From Pyrus communis (Eukaryota; Streptophyta; Magnoliopsida; Rosales; Rosaceae): 64,000 bases of DNA. Under the pieces are notes generated by a model. It saw only the letters and a program-made list of their open reading frames with translations, made no database searches and had not been told where the DNA came from. A program made the position numbers and the translations under genes. Shown piece by piece: positions 38,396-52,910 of the stretch (position 1 is its first letter; every line of letters begins with the position of its first letter). Where the stretch lies: positions 19,039,799-19,103,798 of the forward strand of contig NC_084813.1 in the NCBI RefSeq assembly GCF_963583255.1, read 5' to 3'.

Positions 38396-40859
38396 TCATG
38401 ACTCCGCACGCAAGCAGCAAAACCATTTTTTCTACACATCAAAGCACGAAAAGCAAAAAAAATCCAACCATTATATTTTTGAAGCTATCATCTTTTTCTT
38501 CATCACATTAGGGTTAGGGTGGCTTAAGATCAATTGGCAGCATTCTTTTCTTTTTCCCTCTCTTTTTCTTTTTTGGTGCCAGCTTAGTTGGACATCATTC
38601 AACAAAGCAAGATTCGTGCTTTACCAAAGTCAGGATGTTAAAATTTTGCAAGCGAATAGATAAAAATATGAAACAGATAGGTTTATAAAATCAACGGGTG
38701 CCACCAGAGTGAGGACAGCAAAAGAGAAATTTGTTTAAGATGGTTCAGTGAGGGTGAATGCAGACATTAACAAAGTCGAGAGAATAAAAGTTGCACGTAA
38801 CAAAAACTAATTAGACAGGAAAACGTAAGTGCTAAGGTGATTTAGCGATCTGGTAGAGAAGTAATATGCATTATCCACAGGGGCATGTATAACAAAGATT
38901 TATAACTAGCCCTAAGCTTGGATTAGGAAATTGTCAAATCATATTGAGTTCACTTGCAGTTCACTACTATGAATGAAGAATATTATGTATATTGTGAAAC
39001 CACAATTTCCCAGTTGCAAATAGATTGGTTGGGAAAATAACAACTACTCAGCACCCAAAAAATCCAAATTTAAGAGGGAAACAAAAACGTTGAGAAGATT
39101 TTGAAATTAAAGGATTAAATGCAAACTTAGTCACATGCAAAATGTGATGCTAAAGATGTAAAGATTCCAACGTACTGTGCATCCAAAGCTCGTAATAGTC
39201 CAAGTAATTCTTCTATGTTCTCAACCTAAACCACCCTTTAGGCTTTAGGGAAAGATATGACTATGTAATACAGACAGCGTCAAGTATAAAAGAGATAAAG
39301 GCATTCCAAAGTGCGGAGAACTATAAGGTCAGTGAATCCAACTTACAGATGGAGGCTTTCCGAGAACTGCTTCATGCTTATATGTGTGATCCTCCTTTGA
39401 TGGTGAGTCAGGTCTGCCACCTGTCTTCTTCTCAGTCCTAGCCTTGTTGAAGATTACAGTGAATCCCTCAGCTGATGCTGGATCATTGACATCCCATTCA
39501 CCAAATTTTGGCAACGGTACACCCTTTTCCTGTGGATTTACATAATTTTGATTAAGGGAATCAATCATCTAAAGTCATTGCATACCAAATTGAGATGTAT
39601 AAATAACACAATTGTGTACAAAGTTCAATGATTCATATGTTCTTGCATGAAATTATGAAGGAAAACAAAATCCAAGTAACGAAGATGATTAAGATTAAGG
39701 TGAAGGTTGGCTCCCACGCATCAGCAGAAAAACAGCTTATGAATCCTACTGTATCCTCAATCCTACTGCATAAGAATACAACACCAAGATATATAAAGTC
39801 AAGTGTATTCATGAATCGGTTTACAAACGCCGATGCCTGTAATTATTCTTCAATATGAAGGTATTCCAAAAAGAAGAAGAGGTTTGAAATTCGACAAGCT
39901 TGTAAGAGATCTACTATCAACTCTATACATGCCTAAAATGAACAGAAAGAAATCTTCTTCTTGTAAAGTCAGATTGGGTGACACTATAACCACTACACAG
40001 GATACTACGTAATAGTCCATTGTAAGGACAGTCAAGTGCACCAAACCCAGACCATTTGACCATTCTGAGTATTGACCTGCAACTAAGCAACAGAACAAAC
40101 CTTACCCATTGAGCTAGGCTCACCCTCAGGTAAGAACCCAATTGTAAGTTTTTAACATCTACAACAACAACAACAGAGCCTTATCCCACTAAGTGGGGTC
40201 GGCTGTATGAATCCTAGAATGTCACTGTGCTCGGTTTTGTGCTAAGTCTTCCGTTAGATCCAAGTACTCTGAGTCTACCAGTACTCCAAGTTGTAAGTGT
40301 TTAACATCTAAATCATAAAAATCTAAACCACTGAGTACTCAACCCACTAAACTACACTTGACCATTCAACACAACAAACACAGAGAGAGTTTTTCACACA
40401 AGTTAGCAATCGGATAAGCTGCTTATCGGTCGAAGCCGAATCTACAGACATACAACGTCCAATTTGATTCCCAAATACTCAAAAGTCTGGTTGGTATAAA
40501 CCAGACAAGAAGCTAAAAATACAAACTTTATCTACAAAATATAAAAACCCAGAAAGCAAAAGTGACCCCAGATAGCAAACACCAGCTAGATACATGATAT
40601 TCATACAGAACAACCTTCTGCTGAAAAATTAGAAACCAGAAGGATGAAATGACAGCAGAAAGCATCGGACGAAGGACAATACAGTAATTTCAACTCCACC
40701 ACCAAGCTGGAGCTGGAAACGAATCGAATCGAATCGCTCCACAAACAAAACTCAAGAGTCTCAGATCAAACACAGAACCATACGCAAACATACACCGATA
40801 CAAATTCAATAACTAAATTAAAAGACAAAAAAAAAAGAGACTAGCTTGCATACCCCCAT
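38396..40859 (-). CDS. NOI/RIN4-like small protein
   Basis: Three coding exons on the minus strand join in frame: 40859-40854, 39529-39347 and 38431-38396, giving 74 residues. The first exon holds only ATGGGG (Met-Gly) before GTATGC; the second begins EKGVPLPKFGEWDV and carries the NOI core (WDVNDPASAEGFTVIFNKAR); the third encodes KKWFCCLRAES and stop. NOI proteins are the short relatives of RIN4, a plasma-membrane regulator of immunity. The paired C-terminal Cys is the usual acylation site that holds them to the membrane. The Pro-Lys-Phe-Gly-Glu-Trp stretch is the part that AvrRpt2-type proteases cut in RIN4 relatives. An alternative ATG at 39568 in the intron would give a different N-terminus, but family members start as modelled. 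Confidence 0.85.
40147..40290 (-). repeat. 3' end of a tRNA-type SINE in a NOI intron
   Basis: The plus strand reads ACAACAACAACAACAGAGCC then TTATCCCACTAAGTGGGGTC and GGCTGTATGAATCC. This is the reverse complement of the block at 36176-36262. Confidence 0.6.
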
Positions 40860-41015
40860 GAGTTCTGCTTCGAGATTTCTGAGAGTAGCGACGAAAAACG
40901 GCGAGTGATATGCTCTGGTTGTAGGTATTTGAGGTGGTGGGGTCTGAATAATGAAGGTGGTGTGGAATGAGATGATGATGGATTGATGAGTCTTGAATTT
41001 TTCAGGTGGGGTTCG

Positions 41016-41046
<31 letters not shown>

Positions 41047-41100
41047 TATGAAGTGGGCCAGTGGATGGATGTAGTTAATGGGGGCCCACTGTTTGAAGAG
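40860..41100 (-). promoter_or_regulatory. leader and proximal promoter of the NOI gene
   Basis: In gene orientation the leader follows a CT tract (AG on the plus strand, about 41018-41046). Microsatellites of this type are common in plant leaders. The transcription start is not fixed. Confidence 0.4.
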
Positions 41101-41399
41101 CCAATTAGACGGTGTGCGGTGCTTCCAGCTATGCATCCCATACAGCTTTTGTCTGTTTCCCCATGACTGTATTGACTATATTACCCTCCCTCAAGAATGT
41201 TCTAGTATAAATGTTGTTTTGAAAACCAAAAAGTTAAAAATTGAAAAACGAAAGTACGAATGTTCATTGCGTTTATTCATTTTTATATAAAATGACAAGC
41301 AAATCTAACAGTTAAAACATTTGTTACATTGAAGTTGCATTTGGATATTTGCGGGACCATTTTCATAATTCGATAATTCATCAACTACATCATAGCAAT
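41101..41399. other. intergenic between NOI and thiolase genes
   Basis: No exon-like sequence. The two genes run in the same (minus) direction. Confidence 0.4.
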
Positions 41400-41659
41400 A
41401 GTCAATCACCAATCACAATTAAGAGTCGAAATTATCATAAATATGTAGTGTTCTCATATTTATGTGAGTTAAACTTAAAAGAGTTATTTCAACAAAATAA
41501 ATGCAACTATCTATATGCAATTATTGACAAAATATAAACTCAGCGTCCTCTCATATCATAAAAGATGAAAAATAATTTACGTATACCGCATGTCTGTATT
41601 TTGACTTTCCTTTTCAATTTATTGCTCAATAAGTATCCAACCCAAAACAACATTTAAGC

Positions 41660-41735
<76 letters not shown>

Positions 41736-41778
41736 TGGACGCAACTATTAAGAGTCAAACTCATCACTAATCACAATT

Positions 41779-41809
<31 letters not shown>

Positions 41810-42125
41810 GAATGGACGCAACTATTAAGAGTCGAACTCATCACAAATACGTAATGTTCTCATATTTATGTGAGTTAAACTTAAAGAGTTATTCCAACAA
41901 AATGGACGCAACTATCTATATGCAATTATTGACAAAATATAGACTCATCGTCCTCTCATATCATAAAAGACGAAAAATTAAAAATGAAAAATAATTTAAG
42001 TATACCGCATGTCCGTATTTCGACTTTCTTTTTCAATTTTGTTCGTACAGGCCATTAGCTCCATATTATTGCTCAGTACCAAGCATCCAAGTTACCAAGT
42101 ATCCAACACAAAACAACATTCAAGC

Positions 42126-42163
<38 letters not shown>

Positions 42164-42165
42164 TG
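41400..42165. repeat. tandem duplication carrying three AG microsatellites
   Basis: The block beginning AAGAGTCGAAATTATCATAA at 41421 recurs beginning AAGAGTCGAACTCATCACAA at 41827. Both run to CAATTGAGAGAG (41659 and 42125). The copies differ by small indels, including an extra stretch near 42045-42090. Pure AG tracts lie at about 41663-41732, 41783-41809 and 42129-42161, the last two flanked by GGAATGG. No coding content. Confidence 0.8.
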
Positions 42166-42497
42166 GTGAAACTGAACTGTATTGGGAATATACTTCTACA
42201 ATCTAAATACATTCTGTAATTTATTGGGGAAGCAAATCAAATACAACGAAGGGGAAGAAAAAAATGCACAACAGGGAACTTTGCTGGTGGCAGTTTCATC
42301 TCTCACACGAACAAGGTCCGACCTCAGCCATTCTGACCTGAAACACAAGTCATGTATACTGATAAGCGAACTGACATCGACATTCAGAGGATACAAATCA
42401 AGTATATGAAAAGCTCTCGTTTCGCAGAAGAGCAAGACCACCAAGCTAAAATTACATGGAACACGCGACACTTACCAGTTATCGACTTGAAAGTGGC

Positions 42498-45382
<2,885 letters not shown>

Positions 45383-46470
45383 TGATACAAGCAAATGGAA
45401 ATCTGCAATAATTACACGGTACTTGGTTAGTGAATCAAACAGAACAACGAAACAGAATACGTGACAGAGTACCATGTTGAATTACAAGTAGAACAAAGCG
45501 AAGGCTCGAAATAAACCATCAAATGTTCAAAATTAAGAGGGAAAATTGAAAAGAAACAAATGGCTGTGCTTTTTATTTTCGTTTTACCCCAATTAAATTC
45601 TGTTGGTGGACTTTTAAGCTTCATTTAAAAAAAGAAACAAACGGCTTTGCTTTTTAATTTCTTGTTATCCAACTAATCAAAACGCACGTTTAGGCTATAG
45701 ACTTAAAAATAAGGAAAAAATTGAGTGGCTTCTTCTTCTTCGCGAACCAGAACCAGAACCAAACAGAAACGTCGTCGTTGTCGAGGTAAAATTTTCTCGG
45801 TAACTCATTTTCGTCTATAACATCGCCGATTTGGCCGATATTTCCGATATATCTAGCGATAATCGCTGATTTCGGAGATATGGGTGAAAAAATAAGCTTC
45901 ATACACACACCCTTTCCATCTCGAGCGCTCAAAATTCCGATGTATCGAGCAAATTTCGGCCATTTTAACGATAAATAGATTAAACATTCTGGAAAATCGT
46001 AGAAAAAAAAGTTTCCCAATTCAATTTCACAGAAAACTAGAAGAGAACCCAGTTTCCATTTTCCCATAAGCAATGCCAAGTTCATTTTTTTTTTCTCAGG
46101 AAACAAACAGAAAGTGAGTGATTTTTCAATCAGAGCTAGATCTATCATCAGAAAACAAACAAAGCATGCACAAAATCATTATAATTCTTCAAAATTATCG
46201 ACTAAATCACAGATCCTAATCAATCCAACGACGCAAATGCTAAGAAAAACAAACAGTGTGAAGAACGATCGCACTCTATCCATCGGATGGATGAATCGAG
46301 TGAATGGTGAGCTGAGTGAGAGAGAAAAAATCGAGAACGAGAGAGACTGAGAGAATTGTTACCTTTTGGGTTAGGGGTGTTGGTGGGAGGAAGAAGAAGA
46401 CTGACTGGCAAGTCTCTCTGGATTGGCGTTTGTCAGCTGCAAATGCAAAAGCACGGCTCACGTGTTATTA
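45383..46470 (-). promoter_or_regulatory. thiolase leader with a 959-bp leader intron
   Basis: The leader resumes at 45403 after TTATTGCAG, and the first leader exon ends at 46363 (AAAAG before GTAACA). The intron between lacks a supported exon. The region around 45810-45870 repeats CGATATAT/GCCGATATTTCCGATAT motifs. The transcription start is probably near 46460. Confidence 0.6.
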
Positions 46471-47380
46471 AATAGCGGGGGGGAGAGCGCTCGCGAGCAC
46501 GTTATAAAGTCAAATTATCAAAATGCCCCTGAACAATGAAGATCCACTTTAATAATTTTTCTTTTCTTTTCTTTCTCCTTTTGATTTGATGTGTATCATG
46601 TAGTACTTTCCGGATTTGAATTCAATCTTGATCTAAATTGTAAGGATTCTAGAAATCCTCACATCTTAATTATTTATTATGCATTATATGATCACAAATC
46701 ATTCGATTTTTTTATTTAAAATTAAAAGTAAATAGTACCTGATCAAAACTAGTTGTACGATATATGTAAAGATCCCTATGATTCCCTGGATCCAGGGTCC
46801 TCTTCCGTAGTTTCCTTCTTGTTTCCCTGGGTAGTTAGTTGATTAGGGGTAGCTACTCAACTGCTAATGTTATCTTTGTTTCTTAAAAAAAAAAAAAAAA
46901 ATTAGTAGTGTTATCTTGTGGACATATGCTAATATTATTAGACGGTAAATCTCGACAACATGTTCAGTTAAACGAAAAACTAACACGACTGATCATTCAT
47001 TGGTTATATAATTAAGGAAGTGTACTTAATGCAAATAATTTGTAGTTTTCAGTGATTAACAGCATTTACATTTGCATCCGAGATCCTAAGTTTTATTCTC
47101 ATTTTTCTCAATATTGCTTGTATATATATTAAAAAAAAAGTGCTTAACAAGTAGTGTTTTCTTATGAATTGTTAAAAAATAAATCTTAATCACACATTCA
47201 GTATAAAACTCAATATGGTAACAAAATCGTATTGTTAAGTAAACAGTCGAATAAGAGCACATTGACATTTTCATACTCAATATTTTCTAGGTTGGAAACT
47301 TTTTTTTAAGTATTTTCTTTAGGGAAAAATGCATAACAAAACGTTTGTTTATTAGATTCTCATGTAGTTTATACTTTGGT
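46471..47380. other. intergenic, AT-rich
   Basis: A GGATCC-ended MITE relative may lie at about 46610-46805 (TTCCGGATTTG facing CTGGATCCAGGGTCC). Otherwise no feature is supported. Confidence 0.35.
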
Positions 47381-47384
47381 GGGG

Positions 47385-47562
47385 AGTAAGATTCTCTTTC
47401 CTTTAAATCCTCTCCTTTCAGTCTCCTCCTCTCACTTTTTTTTTTTTTTTTATTCTTTTTCTATCTATGAAGAAGTCAACATCAGATGTTAATGTATTTT
47501 AATCATGACCGTTCAAAGAAGAAAATTAGAGAAAAAGAGAATTTAGAGGGGAGAAAATCTTA
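47385..47562. mobile_element. relative of the GGAGGA MITE
   Basis: The left part has GTAAGATTCTCTTTCC and TCCTCTCC; the right part has GAGGGGAGAAAATCTTAC, inverted. Its middle (AAGTCAACATCAGATGTTAA, TTTAATCATGACCGTTC) follows the order seen at 25221-25621. Confidence 0.5.
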
Positions 47563-47919
47563 CACCGAAGAGTGGTAGTATTGAATAATAATTGTGGAGC
47601 TGGCTTTGGGGGCACCAGCCAAAATTATGATTATTAAATGGGGATTTGTTCCATGTTACATGTGTCACTCTGTGTGTGTGGTTGAGGTACCAAGTTTGAC
47701 ATTGTTATTTTGTTCGTTGGTGGTGGTGGGAAGTACAAATTGGTCAACTAAGGAGAGCTGATCTAAATTTTGCAGCAGCAAAAGGCTAACATTAATATAT
47801 GAAACCATCTTCTCTGCGCTTCCAGTTCTCATACATTTTCATCTTTTTCTATTTTGTATGATCACGATTAAACTACATTAGTATTTTATATTAATTTTTT
47901 TATAGAGATAATAAGACAA

Positions 47920-48945
47920 AAACTAATAGTGATATAAAATATTGACGTGATTTAATCGTGACCGCACAAAATAGGAGATGATGAAAGTGTATGGGAACTG
48001 GGAGGGCAGAGAAGCCAGTTCCAAAATATATTCCTTTGGATGGTTTTAGTTGCAGACTAGATGGTAAAATCGATGCAGATGGATTAAATTTATAATTAAA
48101 TTTTTTATAATTGCAAAACAAAATATTATATTTTGTAATGGGTTCAAAACTCAGCATCATTTCCAGAGAGCGGCTGAGCAAGGCTTTGAAGTGGAGTTCT
48201 AACGTTCTATGATTCATGATTTTTTGTACATTGATATGTGTAAAACATAATTTGTTAAAGAGTCCTGCTCTCCTAAGATCCTTATTTTGATGACATGTGA
48301 GGATCGAATGTATATTAACCACAAGATTATATTAGTTTACATCCAAATGCTTAAAATATTTAACAACTTAGTAAAGAAAAACAACAAAATGAGTTTTGTA
48401 ATGGTTCATAAATATTAAGTTGGTTTTTGGCTTATTATCTCTATAAAAAAAATCAATATTAAATGTTAACGTAGTTTAACATGACTGCACAAAATAGGAG
48501 AAGATGAGAGTATATGGAAACTGGGAGGGAAGAGAAGCCGGTCCAGAATATGTTCCTTTGGTTGGTTTTAGTTGCAGACTAGATGATAATATCGATGCAG
48601 ATGGATTAAATTTTTTATAATTGCGAAACAAAATATTATTTTTTGTAATGGGTTCAAAACTTAGCATCATTTCCAGAGAGCGGCTGAGCGAGGCTTTGAA
48701 GTGGAGTTCTAAAGTTCTATAATTCACGATTTTTTTGTACATTGATATGTATAAAACATAATTTGTTAAAGAGTCCTGCTCTCCTAAGATCCTTAGTTTA
48801 ACGACATATGAGGATCAAATGCATATTAACCACAAGATTATATTAGTTTACATCTAAAGACTTAAAATATTTAAAAACTTAGTAAAGAAAAACAACAAAA
48901 TGAGTTTTGTAGTGGTTCATAGATATTAAGTTGGTTTTGTTTTAT
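47920..48945. repeat. diverged tandem duplication, unit about 515 bp
   Basis: CACAAAATAGGAG at 47965 recurs at 48488, and TTTGTTAAAGAGTCCTGCTC at 48251 recurs at 48762, giving offsets of 523 and 511. Long stretches are alike, such as TTTTAGTTGCAGACTAGATG and TCATTTCCAGAGAGCGGCTG. Both copies end near ATATTAAGTTGGTTTT. Neither copy keeps a long shared frame, so it looks non-coding. Confidence 0.85.
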
Positions 48946-49500
48946 TAAGTTGTCAAATATTTTAAGCTTTTAGATCTAAAATAATACAATCTTATGACTA
49001 CTATGCACTTGGTCGTCACATGTCCTATAATGAGGACCTCATGAGGGCATAAATGATTCGCTAAATACATGAAAAAGTCTACTTTTACATCAATATCATT
49101 TAAAATTAATATCAAAAGAAGAAAGATATACAAACATATACTTACATATTACATTTTTAGACACAAATGTCCTAATCAAGTTTACATAATCTAAATTGTC
49201 AACTAATTCTTTTTCAATTGATAAAATAACTAACTCATTCAATCTTTCTCGTGACATAGTTGATTAAAGATAAGATTTGAACTTTTAATTTTGAAAACTA
49301 CTTTCTGCAGAGGCAACTGTAACTCGTATAGTTAACAAAATTCTATAAGCAAAGACTCAAAGCCTGTAAACTTCTTACTTGAACAAATACAAATTTGTAA
49401 TATTAATATATACATATAATAAAATAGAAATTGGTGGCCCCTCCAAAGTGGAGGTCCTAGGTTGCTCGCCTATTCTGGCTACCCTCAAGGTTAGCCTTGT
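48946..49500. other. intergenic, no gene seen
   Basis: AT-rich with no repeat or exon that I can support. Confidence 0.4.
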
Positions 49501-50034
49501 TTCCTGGTGGTGTATTATATATAGATTTCGATGGACTTTCATGATAGTTTGAATGCATTAGATTTTGAAGGAGTTTACTTGACTTCCATAGAATTCTTGT
49601 GGTTTTGAATAAATGTAAATGGATTTTAATAAAGTTTGTGAAACTTTTACCACATATTTAAATAAAAATTTGTGAATTGTCATCGACTTTTTCATAACCA
49701 ATTTATTAATTAATTCCTATTTTTAAAATTTTATTATTTGAAATGATAACTATGACCATGGTAGTGTGACCATATAAGGTGGTGGCGGCAACGATAGTGG
49801 TGGAAGTGCCACATGGTGATTGTCGGCAAGATGATAGTAGTGATGGTGGTGTCATTGGTGGTGGTAATAGTAGTAGTGATTATGGTGGCGGCATGGAGCT
49901 GGGGTGGTGGAGGGGTAGGGGTGGGGTAGTGGTGATGATGATGATAGAGTTGGTGGTCATGGTGGCGGTCATGTACAGTGGTGGTGGTGATGTGATATCC
50001 CGTCGCTGAAATTAGTATTTTATTAATTTTTAAA

Positions 50035-51109
50035 GGGTAAATTGCACTTTCATACCTCAGGTTTAGGGTCTATTTCAATTCCTTACAACATCTTCAAAAT
50101 ATTTCACTTTCATACCTTAAGTACTATTTTATTTCAAAATAATACATCCGTTACATTTTCCATCAATTGATCCGTTAAGTGTTGACGTGGTTGCCAAATG
50201 TATTACACGTGGCAAAAAAAATATTAATTTAAAAAAAAATAATTCAAAAGCTGCAACCCACCCCCCGCTCATTATTCCTTTCCCCCAAAACCAAAACCCA
50301 TTAATCCCCCCATCACCCCCCCAATTATTCCTTCCGCAGCCCCCCCTGCCCTCGACGCGCGAACGACCCACTCAAACCCACCTTCCTCCATGACCCACCT
50401 TACCCAGAAACCCATCCTCTTCTACACATCCCACTTCTTAAATCCACACATATTGGGAGGATCTGGGTTGCAGGGAAAGGATATGGATTTTTTTTTTTCC
50501 TTTTCTTTTCTGGGTTACAGGTAGTGGGTGCGGAGGAGGACGTGGAGGATGGGTGCACAGTGGGTTTGGGGAAGACGGGAGGGAGAAGAAAGGGTTGATA
50601 TTTTTTTTTCCTTCTTCTAGGTTGCGGGTTAGGCTCGAGTTGGGGGGGGGGGATGGGAAGATGGGTGTGCGGAGGATAAGTGCGGAGGAGGATGTGGAGG
50701 ATGGGTGGGAGTGGTTTTGGATTTGGGTTGCAGGGAGGGACAACGAATAGGGATGATGATGAAGGGGATGGGGTTTTGGCGGTGCCTGCAGGGCCGGGGG
50801 GGGGGGGGTGGGGATTAATGGGTTTTGGTTTTGGGGGGAAGGAATAATAGGCGGGGGTGGGTTGTAGCTTTTGAATTTTTATTTTTTTTTAAGATTAAGG
50901 TTTTTAAAAAAAAAAATTAATATTTTTTTTGCCACGTGTAATACATTTGGCAACCACGTCAGCACTTAACAGATCAATGGATGAAAAATGTAACAGAGGT
51001 ATTATTTTGAAATAAAATAGTACTTAAGGTATGAAAGTGAAATGTTTTGAAGATGTTGTAAGGAATTGAAATAGACCCCAAACCTGAGGTGTGAAAGTGT
51101 AATTTACCC
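50035..51109. mobile_element. non-autonomous Mutator-like element, 9-bp TSD, nested
   Basis: Starts GGGTAAATTGCACTTTC and ends GAAAGTGTAATTTACCC, with inverted similarity of about 200 bp (50035-50235 against 50910-51109). Flanked by the perfect 9-bp duplication ATTTTTAAA (50026-50034 and 51110-51118). The centre is C-rich then G-rich, so the element could form a very long hairpin. No transposase. Confidence 0.88.
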
Positions 51110-52639
51110 ATTTTTAAATGTATTACGGAGATTTAATTGAAATTAGTTTGTTAATTCTTCAATTTCGAGAAAAGTGAAGTGAAGGGTATTTTTGGCATTT
51201 CAAATCTTGACCTTTTTGGTCAACTCTTGAGTTGGTTAGGTAGAGTTCGATTCCACGAGCGTGTAGGCAAAAAGGGATCTTAATTCCTAGTTAGAATGAA
51301 GAAGTTAGAAACGTTTAAAGTGGGGGATATTTTGGTTAGTTAGACCTTACCATAAATAGTGGGCTTATACAAGTGGATCCCATATTCTTGGAGGTTTCCA
51401 TTTCGGGATACCTGACCCATAACCCAGAAAACCCACCCAAGAACCACCTTGATTAACCACCGTACGTGGTGGTGCGAGGCCACAAAAACTGATGAAAACC
51501 AACAGTGCTCTAGCCACCTTTTTCATTTTTTCAGCGAATCAGCAAAGCGATGGCCAGCACCACCACCTGAAACTTGTAACCCATCATCCCAAGAGTAAAT
51601 CCCGACCAGCCTTGACCTTGCTGGACCACCATAAGCGACGAATTGACATTGGGAAGCTTTAGGCACCCGCAGGCTATATCGGCAAAATTGACCATTTTTC
51701 ATCCACTTTTGGACTTCGTGACAGGCATAAAACTATTCCTCTTGTTGAGCTCTACCTTCCTATTAATTTTGGTAGAATTTGAAGTTAGTCGAAAAACTGG
51801 GTCTTCGATCATCGAAAACCACCAAGCATGGCAGTGCGTGGGGAAAAGTCAAAATTTATGGATTTTGGACAGCGAGATGTTCTCGATGTCTTGAGCCCAT
51901 ATCTAAAGCCCGTTTGTCATAATTCGATATGATGGTTCTATTATTCAATTCTTCGGATAATTGTACCATTGTACGATTTATATAATTGACGACAATTCGA
52001 TCGTTGGATCATCATGCAATTTTGTGAGCACCTTAGTTATTATTTGTCGGACTTTTGAGAACTTATGGATCGGAAATCCGATGTGTGGATTTTCGTATTA
52101 AATAACCTTAGTTTGTTGACTTTAGTGGACCTACTTTAACAACGGTTGATTTTTAGTCAACATGCCCTATTCTAGTGTGTCGTTTGTTTGTAGTTGTTGT
52201 TAAGGCTTGATGGAGCTTAGTTGGCTCATCTCGATTTCTCGGTTGATGTGCGTCTCGATTTATGTGCAAGTGGCACTTAGGCTCGGTTTGTGTGTTAGTC
52301 TTATTAAGTTTCCTAAATGGGTTTTCGTGTATTGTATTAGGTTCCTTGGAGCGGAGTTGGTGAATCTAGAAGTGCAAATAACCCAGCTAAGGGACTTTAA
52401 TGTTATGTGATATGGTTATTACCCATGAAATTCCTTGTTATATACTTTGTGGATATAGCATGGATTTACAAATGATTTTATGGAAATGTGTGCTACTATG
52501 ATGTGTTTACTTGATGATGCTATCAGAAATATATATACTTATGATATGTGAGGGCTAGTAGAAGACCGTTAAACTAGTACATGGGCTAATGTGGGATAAA
52601 ATCGGAATCTACACCATGTAACAGTGGTACATGGATGGT

Positions 52640-52910
52640 CCTGCTTGGTTATCCGTAATGGGGGACCATACTTTGGGATCGTGCTTGGTTAAAGTGATGG
52701 GCAATCCTTATTACTTAGTTATGGCCATACATACATATATAGGGGTGAGCATGCTTGGTTAATCCGTAACATGTGATCACTGCCTATTAGTATTCGTAAA
52801 AGTGACTATGCTTGGTTATTCCGCTATGAGGGGTCACTACCTACAATATGGTGTTTTCAGGAGTGGTTTTGCTTGGTTAATCCGCAATGGGGGACCACAT
52901 CCTGATCTGT
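52640..52910. repeat. imperfect tandem repeats in the solo LTR
   Basis: TGCTTGGTTA or a close variant occurs at least five times, mostly 50-70 bp apart, followed by TCCG and TGGGGGACCA-like blocks. This is low-conservation minisatellite structure inside the LTR. Confidence 0.65.

Noticed and set aside
38250..38663. 137-codon open frame on the plus strand
   Set aside because: It runs across the last NOI exon in antisense and has no domain or codon pattern of its own.
39530..39568. ATG at 39568 as the NOI start
   Set aside because: It would add residues not seen at the start of family members and ignores a good acceptor (ATCCACAG) at 39530. It is kept only as a possible alternative.
41660..42161. 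CRISPR-like regular repeats
   Set aside because: The units are AG microsatellites and one tandem duplication in a plant genome; there are no spacers or cas genes.
45690..46148. 152-codon open frame on the minus strand
   Set aside because: It lies in the thiolase leader intron, is low in complexity, repeats ARYIG-like units from CGATAT repeats, and matches no family I know.
49779..50009. Gly/Val-rich open frame on the plus strand
   Set aside because: It is a translation of GGT/GAT triplet repeats and is cut by the start of the solo LTR.
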